Shown here piece by piece: positions 34,238 to 42,343 of a stretch of 64,000 nt of DNA. Origin of the DNA: Desulfovibrio sp. (lineage in GTDB: Bacteria > Desulfobacterota > Desulfovibrionia > Desulfovibrionales > Desulfovibrionaceae); the NCBI GenBank assembly GCA_017396005.1, contig JAFQNG010000077.1, positions 54,265 to 118,264 of the forward strand, given 5' to 3'. Made by a program: the position numbers and the translations under genes. The notes below the pieces were generated by a model. The model saw nothing but the letters and a program-made list of their open reading frames with translations, made no database searches and had not been told where the DNA came from. Numbering within the stretch: the stretch's first letter is position 1; each line of letters starts with the position of its first letter.

Positions 34238-36316
34238 TTATGACTTGGCTTTCTGGATTTCTTCCGCCAGAGCCTGCGGTACGCGTTCGTAATGGTCAAA
34301 TTGCATGGTGAAGGTAGCACGACCCTGGGTACGCGAACGCAAGTCCGTAGCATAGCCGAACATGGAGGCCAGGGGTACCTGGGCACGTACGCTCTGCGCA
34401 CCGCCCGCACGAGCTTCCATGCTCTGTACTCGGCCGCGGCGGCCATTGAGGTCCCCCATGACATCGCCCAGATATTCTTCAGGAGTTACAACTTCGACAT
34501 CCATGATGGGTTCCAGCAGTACAGGACTGGCCTTGTGCATAGCATCTTTGATGGCCATGGAACCAGCGACATAGAATGCCTGTTCCGAAGAGTCTACTTC
34601 GTGATAGGAGCCGAAAACCAGATTGACCTTGAGGTCTACGCAGGGGAAGCCAGCCAGAACACCGGATTTCATGGCGTCCTGAATGCCTTTGTCGATGGCC
34701 GGAATGTATTCCTTGGGGATGACACCGCCAGTGATCGAGTTGACGAACTCGTAACCGTTGCCGGGGTTGGGCTCCACCTCAATGACGCAGTGACCATACT
34801 GACCGCGGCCACCGGACTGCTTGGCGTGCTTCATATCCGACTTGGAAGGCTTGGAAATGGTTTCGCGGTACGCCACCTGTGGCTTGCCCACATTGGCGTT
34901 GACGTTGAATTCACGGGTGAGGCGGTCGACGATAATTTCCAGATGCAGTTCGCCCATGCCCGCAATGAGGGTCTGGTTGGTTTCTTCATCGCCCTTGACG
35001 CGGAAGGAGGGGTCTTCCTTGGCCAGCTTGTTCAGGGCGGCAGAAAGCGCGTCGCGGTCAGCCTTGGTCTTGGGCTCAATGGCTACTTCAATAACCGGCT
35101 CTGGAATATTCAGCGATTCAAGGATGACTTCCCGCTTTTCTTCGCAGAGGGTGTCGCCGGTGGAGGCGTTTTTCAGGCCCACAAGGGCTACGATGTCACC
35201 GGCCCCGGCCCATTTGATGTCTTCGCGTTTGTTGGCGTGCATCTTGAGGATACGGCCAATGCGTTCTTTCTTGCCCGTATTGGCGTTGTACACGCTGGTG
35301 CCGGATTCCAGACAGCCCGAATAGATGCGGAAGAAGGAAAGGTGCCCGATGAAGGGGTCGGAAAAGAGTTTGAAGACAAGACCGGCCAGGGGCTCCTTGT
35401 CATCGCAGTGGCATTCCAGCACCTCATCTTCCTTGCCAGGCACATGGCCTGTCATGGGCGGGATGTCTACAGGCGAAGGCAGGTAGTCAACAGTGGCATC
35501 CAGCAGAGGCTGCACACCCATGTTGCGGAAAGCCGAACCACAAAGTACAGGGACGATATTGCGGGCAATGGTAGCCTTGCGAATGCAGGAGATAATCTCG
35601 TCTTCTGTCAGGGCATCACCACCAAGATACTTTTCAAGCAGGGCTTCGTCTTCTTCGGCTACGGCTTCGATGAGCTCATGATGCTTTTCATCGTAGAGGG
35701 CCTGCATGTCGGCGGGGATGTCCTCAATGGTGAATTCAGCACCCTTGGTACTCTTATCAAAGCGGATAGCCTTGCCACGCACCAGGTCGACCACGCCTTC
35801 GAATTTGTCTTCAGCGCCGATGGGCAGCTGCAGGGGCAGAGCTTTGGCTCCCAGACGGTCATGGATCATGTCTACGCAGCGGTTGAAGTTGGCACCGATG
35901 CGGTCCATCTTATTGACAAAGCAGATACGCGGCACGTTGTAGCGGTCGGCCTGACGCCAGACAGTTTCAGACTGTGGCTCTACGCCGGCGACGGCGTCAA
36001 AAACGCACACTGCACCGTCCAGCACACGCAGGGAACGTTCTACCTCAATGGTGAAGTCCACATGGCCGGGGGTGTCGATAATATTGATGCGACAGTCTTT
36101 CCAGTAGCAGGTAGTCGCGGCGGAGGTGATGGTGATGCCGCGTTCCTGCTCCTGCTCCATCCAGTCCATGGTGGATTCACCGTCGTGGGTTTCACCCAGC
36201 TTGTGGGAGACACCGGTGTAGAAAAGAATGCGTTCGGTAGTTGTAGTTTTGCCGGCGTCAATATGGGCCATGATGCCGATATTACGCTGTTTGTTTACAG
36301 GCACGGTGCGGGACAC
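34238..36316 (-). CDS. fusA: translation elongation factor G
   Basis: A 692-residue GTPase. The start is a GTG (36314-36316) with GGAGG 7 bases upstream, giving [20 protein letters not shown]; a longer frame to 36352 has no ribosome site. G motifs [24 protein letters not shown] and NKMDR are intact, and domains II-V follow (for example [13 protein letters not shown] in domain IV). EF-G drives ribosome translocation and recycling. It is third in the rpsL-rpsG-fusA operon; no tuf gene follows. Confidence 0.97.
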   Translation of the reverse strand: MSRTVPVNKQRNIGIMAHIDAGKTTTTERILFYTGVSHKLGETHDGESTMDWMEQEQERGITITSAATTCYWKDCRINIIDTPGHVDFTIEVERSLRVLDGAVCVFDAVAGVEPQSETVWRQADRYNVPRICFVNKMDRIGANFNRCVDMIHDRLGAKALPLQLPIGAEDKFEGVVDLVRGKAIRFDKSTKGAEFTIEDIPADMQALYDEKHHELIEAVAEEDEALLEKYLGGDALTEDEIISCIRKATIARNIVPVLCGSAFRNMGVQPLLDATVDYLPSPVDIPPMTGHVPGKEDEVLECHCDDKEPLAGLVFKLFSDPFIGHLSFFRIYSGCLESGTSVYNANTGKKERIGRILKMHANKREDIKWAGAGDIVALVGLKNASTGDTLCEEKREVILESLNIPEPVIEVAIEPKTKADRDALSAALNKLAKEDPSFRVKGDEETNQTLIAGMGELHLEIIVDRLTREFNVNANVGKPQVAYRETISKPSKSDMKHAKQSGGRGQYGHCVIEVEPNPGNGYEFVNSITGGVIPKEYIPAIDKGIQDAMKSGVLAGFPCVDLKVNLVFGSYHEVDSSEQAFYVAGSMAIKDAMHKASPVLLEPIMDVEVVTPEEYLGDVMGDLNGRRGRVQSMEARAGGAQSVRAQVPLASMFGYATDLRSRTQGRATFTMQFDHYERVPQALAEEIQKAKS

Positions 36317-36353
36317 GATATATCCTCCATACTGCGGGAGCGTTGCAGTCAAA

Positions 36354-36385
36354 CCGACGCCGCTTCCCTGGGGAGGCGGCGTCGG
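36354..36385 (-). other. strong hairpin in the rpsG-fusA gap
   Basis: A 10-bp GC-rich stem CCGACGCCGC / GCGGCGTCGG with a 12-base loop. No T-run follows on the minus strand, so it is more likely a processing, stability or partial-attenuation element than a terminator. Confidence 0.5.
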
Positions 36386-36410
36386 CAGCAGATGTTCTTA
36401 TGTCAGGGCC

Positions 36411-36881
36411 TTACCAGCGGTAGTGCGAGAAGGCCTTGTTGGCGTCGGCCATGCGGTGGGTGTCTTCACGCTTTTTCACCGCGCCGCCACGACCGTTGAA
36501 TGCGTCCAGCAGTTCGGCGGAGAGCTTGGCGGTCATCCCTTTTTCGCCGCGAGAGCGAGCGTAGTTAATGAGCCAGCGGATAGACAGGGAGATCTGCCGT
36601 TCAGGGCGTACTTCCATAGGCACCTGGTAGGTGGCACCGCCTACACGGCGGGCCTTGACTTCCATGTGGGGTTTAACATTGTCCAGGGCCTTCTCAAAGG
36701 CGCGCATGGGTTCTTCACCCGTCTTTTCAGCCAGCGTTTCCAGGGAGTTGTAAAAAATTTTTTCGGCCGCGCCCTTCTTGCCGTTGTACATCAGCCTGTT
36801 CACGAACTTGGTGACCAGACGGCTGGAGTATATCGGATCGGGCAGTATTTCCCTTTTGGGAACAGGACCTTTACGGGGCAT
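36411..36881 (-). CDS. rpsG: 30S ribosomal protein S7
   Basis: A 156-residue S7 beginning [18 protein letters not shown] and containing [15 protein letters not shown]-type RNA-binding sequence and [12 protein letters not shown]. It nucleates assembly of the 30S head and in E. coli represses its own operon. AGGAGA precedes the ATG by 6 bases. Confidence 0.98.
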   Translation of the reverse strand: MPRKGPVPKREILPDPIYSSRLVTKFVNRLMYNGKKGAAEKIFYNSLETLAEKTGEEPMRAFEKALDNVKPHMEVKARRVGGATYQVPMEVRPERQISLSIRWLINYARSRGEKGMTAKLSAELLDAFNGRGGAVKKREDTHRMADANKAFSHYRW

Positions 36882-36998
36882 GGGGTTTCTCCTTCATGCG
36901 TTACGACGACACCAACCCCGCGTCGCGCCGATGCCCGGAAAATGGGCAGCAGTGGCACGGCGCATGGCGTACGCCAGGTATTTAACAAAGATACAAGA

Positions 36999-37370
36999 CT
37001 ATTTGGGCCGCTTGGCACCGTACTTGGAACGGCTCTTACGACGGTCAGCCACACCAGAGGTGTCGAGCGTACCGCGAACGATGTGGTAACGCACACCAGG
37101 CAAGTCTTTTACACGGCCGCCGCGGATGATGACCACAGAGTGTTCCTGCAGGTTATGACCTTCACCAGGAATATAGGCGGTTACTTCAATGCCATTGGTC
37201 AGGCGCACACGGGCGACTTTACGCAGAGCCGAGTTGGGCTTTTTAGGGGTGGTGGTGTACACGCGGGTGCAGACGCCACGGCGCTGCGGGCAGGCCTGCA
37301 GAGCGGGGGTCTTTTTGCGCTTCACCACGGCCTTCCGCTCAATGCGGATAAGCTGATTGATGGTGGGCAT
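36999..37370 (-). CDS. rpsL: 30S ribosomal protein S12
   Basis: A 123-residue S12. The start is the ATG at 37368-37370 (GGAGG upstream), giving [31 protein letters not shown] and [10 protein letters not shown] are conserved; the Lys of TPKKPNS, the usual site of streptomycin-resistance mutations, is wild type. First gene of the rpsL-rpsG-fusA operon. Confidence 0.98.
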   Translation of the reverse strand: MPTINQLIRIERKAVVKRKKTPALQACPQRRGVCTRVYTTTPKKPNSALRKVARVRLTNGIEVTAYIPGEGHNLQEHSVVIIRGGRVKDLPGVRYHIVRGTLDTSGVADRRKSRSKYGAKRPK

Positions 37371-37416
37371 TATTTCCTCCATGGAAAATAGTGACAGATA
37401 AAACGACAAGGGCCTG

Positions 37417-37445
37417 CTCATAGCCCAACAGGCTGGGCTTGTCAA
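37417..37445 (-). promoter_or_regulatory. rpsL operon promoter
   Basis: Minus strand: perfect -35 TTGACA (37440-37445), 17-base spacer, -10 TATGAG (37417-37422). The spacer itself is a dyad, AGCCCA...TGGGCT, which could serve as an operator. Confidence 0.65.
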
Positions 37446-37511
37446 GAGTGATGCGCATAGCCTATCCTGTCTGGCGAACTGTCTATGCTATCAAGACCAT
37501 AGATATAAAGG

Positions 37512-37564
37512 CAGATGACTGAGAACTAACCATCTGAGCAGGCTTCGGAGCAATGAGTCATCTG
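37512..37564. repeat. 9-bp inverted repeat between the flagellar and rpsL operons
   Basis: CAGATGACT (37512-37520) and AGTCATCTG (37556-37564) are perfect complements with a 35-base loop. It lies just past the end of the flagellar operon. There is no T-run, so a terminator role is doubtful. Confidence 0.3.
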
Positions 37565-37592
37565 TATTCTGCGTTTCCGGCTGACAAGAGGA

Positions 37593-38021
37593 CTATGATT
37601 TCTGATTTTGCGCCAGGATGAGATCCACCTCATCCACACTCAGGCCGGCGTTACGGGCAATCTGGCGGGAAGAAAGACCCTTGCGGCTGCCATTGAGAAT
37701 AATCTCACGCAGGAACTGCGGTGAACGGCTGATGCCTTCGGCCTGCTCCAGCAGGCGGCGCAGCTCCTGTGCGCGTTCTTCGAGCTTGGCATCCAGACTG
37801 CCCAGCTCTGCCTGACGCTGGGCAAAGGTGGCCACGATTTCCTTTTCAAGGCGGGCATTCATCTCAATGCGGGCCAGAAGATTTTCCTGATTGCCCTGCA
37901 GGGTACTGAGCATGGCCTCAGAACGGCGCAGGCGACGATAAAAAAAGAGCACCCCGCCGAGGATGAGCAGTTCCATGAAGGTAAAGGCCGCAAAGAGAAT
38001 AAAAAGAAGTGAGTCGTTCAT
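37593..38021 (-). CDS. membrane-anchored coiled-coil protein, end of the flagellar operon
   Basis: A 142-residue protein: one N-terminal membrane segment (SLLFILFAAFTFMELLILGGVLF, first 24 residues, written here in part), a long charged coiled coil (about 35-100), and a C-terminal helix-turn-helix-like end GLSSRQIARNAGLSVDEVDLIL. The last part resembles DUF2802-type proteins of motility operons. Function unknown. It overlaps the gene before it by 4 bases (ATGA), so it is co-translated with flagellar genes. Confidence 0.7.
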   Translation of the reverse strand: MNDSLLFILFAAFTFMELLILGGVLFFYRRLRRSEAMLSTLQGNQENLLARIEMNARLEKEIVATFAQRQAELGSLDAKLEERAQELRRLLEQAEGISRSPQFLREIILNGSRKGLSSRQIARNAGLSVDEVDLILAQNQKS

Positions 38022-38341
38022 ACCTTGACGTTCAAAAGGTTGCCTACCAGAGGGGAAGCCGCCGGGGCCGGGACATCCTCCTCTTCAAGGAGCGTGGCAA
38101 GGCGCTGACGGCGACGGCTGCCAAAAAGGCCGCGACGGCCACGGCCATCGTCTGAAATGCCGGGTTCTTCAGTAGTTCTTTCAGTTTTTTCTACCTGCTG
38201 CTGTTCCTGCCTGGCCATTTCAGCGGCCAGCACACGCGACATGGCCAGCGAGGCCTGCGGGCCCACCGCCGCAGCATTGGCCAGAGGGGCGGCAAGGCCC
38301 GTCTGGGCATAGAGAACGGCCATGGTGGTGTCGACGCTCAT
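38018..38341 (-). CDS. hypothetical protein in the flagellar operon (107 aa)
   Basis: A small soluble protein with an Ala-rich N-terminal half (MSVDTTMAVLYAQTGLAAPL, then AAAVGPQASLAMSRVLAAEM), a charged glutamine/glutamate-rich middle and an Arg-rich stretch GRGRRGLFGSRRRQRL. No recognised domain. Its stop overlaps the next start (ATGA). Position between the FliL-like gene and the coiled-coil gene suggests a motility role specific to this lineage. Confidence 0.6.
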   Translation of the reverse strand: MSVDTTMAVLYAQTGLAAPLANAAAVGPQASLAMSRVLAAEMARQEQQQVEKTERTTEEPGISDDGRGRRGLFGSRRRQRLATLLEEEDVPAPAASPLVGNLLNVKV

Positions 38342-38392
38342 GGCTCCCCCTGGGCCGCTCCCGGCCCTGGAACAGGATGGTGCGCCTGCTGC

Positions 38393-39061
38393 TCACTCGT
38401 TCAAATAACTTTCAAATAAAACATCTTCTACTTCACCCCTGGCGAGATAGTCATTCAAAATGGCTACCATGTCTTTCTTGATGGCTGCACCGTTGCGCAC
38501 GTCCATCAGCCAGGCGCTGTCCTTGCTGCGCAGGTAGAAATATACTGCATCCCGCAGGGGCACCATATGACGCTCCAGCTCAGGCACGGTCTGCGATTCC
38601 GTACTCAATACGGAAAATTTGCAGATGAGAAAGCGCGTCACCCCACCGGCATCAACATGCGGCACAAGGAAGGGAGTGAACTCCTTGATAAATTCTTCCG
38701 GCCCTTGCGGTACGACCGCAGAAGGCACCACAATGACTTCAGGTTTGGGCGGCTCCGACGGCGGGGGCGGTGGCGTACGCAAAAAGAACCACCATACGGC
38801 CACAAGCAAGAGCACACAAAGGGCTGCACCACCCATGAGCAGCAGCTTCTTTTTGCGGGCACGCCTGTCATTGTCGGTCGCCGAAGCGTCCTGGGCTACA
38901 GCAGGGGCAGAGGCTGCCGTTGCTGGTGGCCTGCTCTCCTCAGTGCGAAGAAAGGGGGCGTCATCCAGGTCAAGCTCTACCTTGGTCTGCCCGGCCGAAG
39001 GGCCAAGCTCCACCTCTATGCTGTCCTTGGGCGCTTCCTTGAGTTGTGTCTGTTCCGCCAC
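38393..39061 (-). CDS. FliL-like flagellar basal-body-associated protein
   Basis: A 222-residue protein. The GTG start (39059-39061) is supported by GGAGG 7 bases upstream; an in-frame ATG at 39094 is less likely. A cytoplasmic acidic part (1-70) is followed by a single membrane segment LLLMGGAALCVLLLVAVWWFF (around 75-95, given in part), a Pro-rich periplasmic linker, and a C-terminal domain RFLICKFSVLSTES...PLRDAVYFYLRSKD, the FliL pattern. FliL proteins support stator function at the motor. It follows the cheY-like gene. Confidence 0.75.
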   Translation of the reverse strand: MAEQTQLKEAPKDSIEVELGPSAGQTKVELDLDDAPFLRTEESRPPATAASAPAVAQDASATDNDRRARKKKLLLMGGAALCVLLLVAVWWFFLRTPPPPPSEPPKPEVIVVPSAVVPQGPEEFIKEFTPFLVPHVDAGGVTRFLICKFSVLSTESQTVPELERHMVPLRDAVYFYLRSKDSAWLMDVRNGAAIKKDMVAILNDYLARGEVEDVLFESYLNE

Positions 39062-39104
39062 ACAAACCCCTCCAGACGCGGCAGGGCCGCGCAACAGTTA
39101 CAGG

Positions 39105-39485
39105 CTAGGGGAAGATCTTGTCGATCTTCTGTTTCATGGTATCGGCGGTGAACGGCTTGACGATGTAGTTGGAGACCTTGGCCTGCGCCGCCTCTATGAT
39201 GTTCTCCTGCTGGGCCTCGGCCGTGACCATCAGGAAGGGGATATCTGCAAACTGTTCACTGGCACGCACCTTGCGCAGCAGGTCAATGCCGGTCATCTTG
39301 GGCATATTCCAGTCTGAAACGATGAAGTCAATCTTTTCACGGTTGAGCACTTCCCAGGCAGTTGTGCCGTCATCAGCCTCCACCACGTTGTTGAAACCCA
39401 GCTGGCGCAGAATATTGCGCACAATACGCCGCATGGTGGAAAAATCGTCCACGATAAGAACACGCATCTCCGGATCGTAAGGCAT
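39105..39485 (-). CDS. CheY-like response regulator
   Basis: A 126-residue single receiver domain. The acidic pair and phospho-acceptor are in MRVLIVDDFSTMRRI and IVSDWNMPKMTG, the Thr in MVTAEA and the Lys in IVKPF. This is the CheY pattern, so it should bind the flagellar switch when phosphorylated by CheA. Start chosen at 39485 (AGGAG, 7 bases upstream) rather than 39518, which would overlap fliA. Confidence 0.93.
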   Translation of the reverse strand: MPYDPEMRVLIVDDFSTMRRIVRNILRQLGFNNVVEADDGTTAWEVLNREKIDFIVSDWNMPKMTGIDLLRKVRASEQFADIPFLMVTAEAQQENIIEAAQAKVSNYIVKPFTADTMKQKIDKIFP

Positions 39486-39517
39486 GCTTTTCTCCTTTAG
39501 CGCAGCCACTGCGCCCA

Positions 39518-40294
39518 CTATATGCTGTCGCTGTACTGCCTGGCGAATTCTTTGCGCAGACGGCTCAGTGCCTGCGAATGCAACTGCGAAACACGGCCTT
39601 CGGTGATGCCCATCACCTCAGCTACCTCCCGCATGTTCAGCTCATCCGTATAGTAGAGCGACAGTACCAGCTTTTCCCGGGGCGTCAAGCGCTCTATGAG
39701 CGGCACGACCCTGGCGGTCAGCTCCCGCTCTGCTGTGGAGCTGTAAGGTGCGCCGCCGCTCTCGTCTTCGCCGCTGGAGAGTGTATCCTGTATGGAGTCC
39801 AGCGAAAGCCAGAGCTGATTCTGCAGGGCCTCCAGCCCTTCACGCACTTCCTGCAGCTCCAGGCCGGTGGCCTCCTGCAGCTCCTCTTCTGTGGCGTGGC
39901 GGCCCTTTTCATGCTCTATACGGCGTATGGCCTCGTCAAGAATGCGTACGCGCTGCCGCAGGGAACGGGGAAACCAGTCCAGACGGCGCAGCTCGTCCAG
40001 CATGGCGCCGCGTATGCGGTTTTCCGCATAGGTCTCGAAGCGTATGCCCAGCTGCGGGCGAAACTTGCCAAGAGCTTCCATAAGGCCCAGCGTACCGGCA
40101 CTGAGCAGCTCGCTCAGCTCCACATTGCGCGGCAGCCGGGTCTTGAGGCGCAGGGCGAGAAAGCGGATCTTCGGGGCATAGTAACGCACCACATCTTCCT
40201 GCTCACCAGGGGAGAATTCCCCCCATGCCGTGACTCCGCTCTCAAGCGCTTCCCAGGGCTTGTTCTGCCGAGCGTACGCTTTACCGGCCTTCAT
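39518..40294 (-). CDS. fliA: flagellar sigma factor 28 (FliA/WhiG family)
   Basis: A 258-residue sigma factor started at ATG 40292-40294 (AAGGAA 5 bases upstream); a GTG 8 codons earlier has a poor site. Region 2 reads LLSAGTLGLMEALGKFRPQLG then FETYAENRIRGAMLDELR, with DWFPRSLRQ following, all typical of FliA. Region 4 is LTPREKLVLSLYYTDELNMREVAEVMGITEGRVSQLHSQAL, given here as LTPREKLVLSLYY and MGITEGRVSQLHSQAL. It directs RNA polymerase to late flagellar promoters; three strong sites of that type occur in this window. Confidence 0.95.
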   Translation of the reverse strand: MKAGKAYARQNKPWEALESGVTAWGEFSPGEQEDVVRYYAPKIRFLALRLKTRLPRNVELSELLSAGTLGLMEALGKFRPQLGIRFETYAENRIRGAMLDELRRLDWFPRSLRQRVRILDEAIRRIEHEKGRHATEEELQEATGLELQEVREGLEALQNQLWLSLDSIQDTLSSGEDESGGAPYSSTAERELTARVVPLIERLTPREKLVLSLYYTDELNMREVAEVMGITEGRVSQLHSQALSRLRKEFARQYSDSI

Positions 40295-40409
40295 GCTGTT
40301 TCCTTTGCCAGAGCTCACCTCTTTTCAAGCGACAGAGTCAGTGCCTTGTATGGTCCCCGCCTCCCCTGCGGGCCTTTCACATGGGAAAGAGTCTAGCGCG
40401 TAAGCTCTT

Positions 40410-41222
40410 TTAATGAAAGAGCAGCTTTTTCCAGAAAAACTTGATGTTGCCGTCCAGATTTTCCGGTGGCTGCCAGGCAGTTATGGCCTGCGCCAGCTCT
40501 GCCACTGCCAGGGCTGCCGGGCTCTCCGGCTCTTCGATGCAGAAAGGCTTCTGTCTGACAACAGCATCGCGTACACCAGGGTCACGCGGCACACTGCCTG
40601 TCAGGTCAAGAGAAATACCACTCAGAAAATGATCGCAGGCCTGATGCAGACGGCTGAAGAATTCCCGGGCGCCCCGGTTGTCTGTAGCCATGTTCATGCA
40701 GACGTCAAATCGCTCCACCCCGTGGGAGAGCTTGAGCACCTTGATGAGGGCATAGGCATCGGTCAGCGAAGTGGGCTCTGGTGTGAGTACCACCAGGCGT
40801 CTCTGCACCGCCATGTTAAAATAAAGTACATTGTCGTTGATGCCCGCGCCGGTATCCACTATCAGGCAGTCAACCTTGTCTTCCAGCTCATCCACGGCTT
40901 CCAGAAGCTCCAGCTTCTGTCCTGTGGAGAGATTGAGCATTTCACTTATGCCCGACGAGGCAGGCAGGATGGAAAAGCCGTAGGGTGTGGGGCAGAGGAT
41001 TTCATCCAGTGCAGCCCCTTCATGGAAGAGGTGAAAGAGATTTTTCTTCGGGGTCAGACCCAGCAGCACATCCACATTGGCAAGGCCAAGGTCTGCATCA
41101 AGCAGGGTCACACGTTTGCCCATCCGGGTCAGGCAGCAGGCCAGATTGACCGCGAGATTGGTCTTGCCCACACCGCCCTTGCCGGAAGTGACGGAAAATA
41201 CCAGAGGAAAGGAGTCGCTCAT
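40410..41222 (-). CDS. flhG: flagellar number regulator FlhG (MinD-like ATPase)
   Basis: A 270-residue ParA/MinD ATPase with the deviant Walker A SGKGGVGKTNLAVNLA, the Asp of LLDADLGLANVDVLLG and the second switch CLIVDTGAGI. It controls the number and placement of polar flagella with FlhF. The start overlaps the flhF stop (ATGA). Confidence 0.93.
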   Translation of the reverse strand: MSDSFPLVFSVTSGKGGVGKTNLAVNLACCLTRMGKRVTLLDADLGLANVDVLLGLTPKKNLFHLFHEGAALDEILCPTPYGFSILPASSGISEMLNLSTGQKLELLEAVDELEDKVDCLIVDTGAGINDNVLYFNMAVQRRLVVLTPEPTSLTDAYALIKVLKLSHGVERFDVCMNMATDNRGAREFFSRLHQACDHFLSGISLDLTGSVPRDPGVRDAVVRQKPFCIEEPESPAALAVAELAQAITAWQPPENLDGNIKFFWKKLLFH

Positions 41223-42310
41223 CTATGACTCGTTTTGTTGAATGTGTCTGTCGCCTGCTCTGCGTCACTGCGCCCGCCCGGCAACTGTCGTTTGAAGATC
41301 ATCCGCCACATCAGCGGTTCCGAAGCCGGGACCAGGCTTTCCTTCAGCTCAGCCCCGTAGGAAAGGGCAGAAACAGGCAGGCCCGCTGCACAGGCCACAT
41401 TGACGATATTGCCGTAACTCACGGCTTCGTCAAGCTTGCTCCAGATAATACTGCCCGGCCTGGAGGTTTTGTAGCGGCGCAAAAACTCACTGGTCTGCAG
41501 GGCATCGTAAAACGGAGGTAAGACCAGATGGGCCGCAACACCTACCACATCCAGGCCCATCTCGGTCTGCCAGGCGGCCAGGTTCTGCTCGCCGGTCATG
41601 CCCGGTACGTCCACAAAGGCTATATCAGCCCGGGCAGCCTGCAGGGCCGCACCCATGGCTTCCTTGTCCGGCGCTTCCAGATAGATAAAGTTGGAAAGCT
41701 CGGCCCAGTGCCGCAGCACCAGACGGCCATTACCACGCAGACAGTCGGCATTGATAAAGGCAATGCGCGTTTCAGGTGCAGTCTGCCGCAAATGCAGGGC
41801 AAGGCGCAGCCCTGTGGTGGTCTTGCCTGATCCGAACGGCCCTGTGAGCAGATGCACGGGCTGATCCCATTCTTCCCAGCCCCAGGCCTTGACCGGCACC
41901 ATGCCGTACAGGCATTCCAGCACAGATGCGCCAGGCTCGGTCAGCAGCCGTTTGTAGAGGGCCACTGCCACCTCGTCAGAAACGCCCTCCCGCTGCAGAT
42001 ATTCCAGGGCCACCCGTTGGCGCGGAGAAAGACGGTCCATCTGTATGGCCGGCTTCATCAGGGCAAAAAGCTGATCCTTTATCTGCATCCATTCCTTGTG
42101 CCAGTCACCCCAGCCGGCAGACACGCCGCCGGCTGTCACCGGCCCGTCGCCGGGGGTATCCCTCTCCAGCCCGGCCGTCACCTCATGGCATACCTCCCCG
42201 TTCTTACGGTAGGTGCGGTTGCTCAGAATGACGGCGTCAGGCCCCATCTCTGCCTTGATGCTGGCGAGAACCTCCTGAGATGTGGCGCCGGTGAATGTCT
42301 TTACCTGCAT
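41219..42310 (-). CDS. flhF: flagellar biosynthesis GTPase FlhF
   Basis: A 363-residue SRP-like GTPase. It starts MQVKTFTGATSQEVLASIKAE-like (ATG 42308-42310, AAGGA upstream), with the B domain in the first 130 residues and the G1 loop TGPFGSGKTTTGLRLALHL, then FVDVPGM (G3) and WSKLDEAVSYG (G4). It recruits export components to the cell pole. Located between flhA and flhG as in other polar flagellates. Confidence 0.93.
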   Translation of the reverse strand: MQVKTFTGATSQEVLASIKAEMGPDAVILSNRTYRKNGEVCHEVTAGLERDTPGDGPVTAGGVSAGWGDWHKEWMQIKDQLFALMKPAIQMDRLSPRQRVALEYLQREGVSDEVAVALYKRLLTEPGASVLECLYGMVPVKAWGWEEWDQPVHLLTGPFGSGKTTTGLRLALHLRQTAPETRIAFINADCLRGNGRLVLRHWAELSNFIYLEAPDKEAMGAALQAARADIAFVDVPGMTGEQNLAAWQTEMGLDVVGVAAHLVLPPFYDALQTSEFLRRYKTSRPGSIIWSKLDEAVSYGNIVNVACAAGLPVSALSYGAELKESLVPASEPLMWRMIFKRQLPGGRSDAEQATDTFNKTSHR

Positions 42311-42343
42311 GCTCCGATCCTTTGCCTTGAACTGCACACGGTC

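Noticed and set aside
34292-36499. A 735-codon open frame on the plus strand opposite fusA
   Set aside because: It mirrors fusA codon structure, has no ribosome site and no recognisable protein family. Similar long frames opposite flhA (42452-44224), argJ (33010-34209) and gcvPA (60704-61810) are rejected for the same reason.
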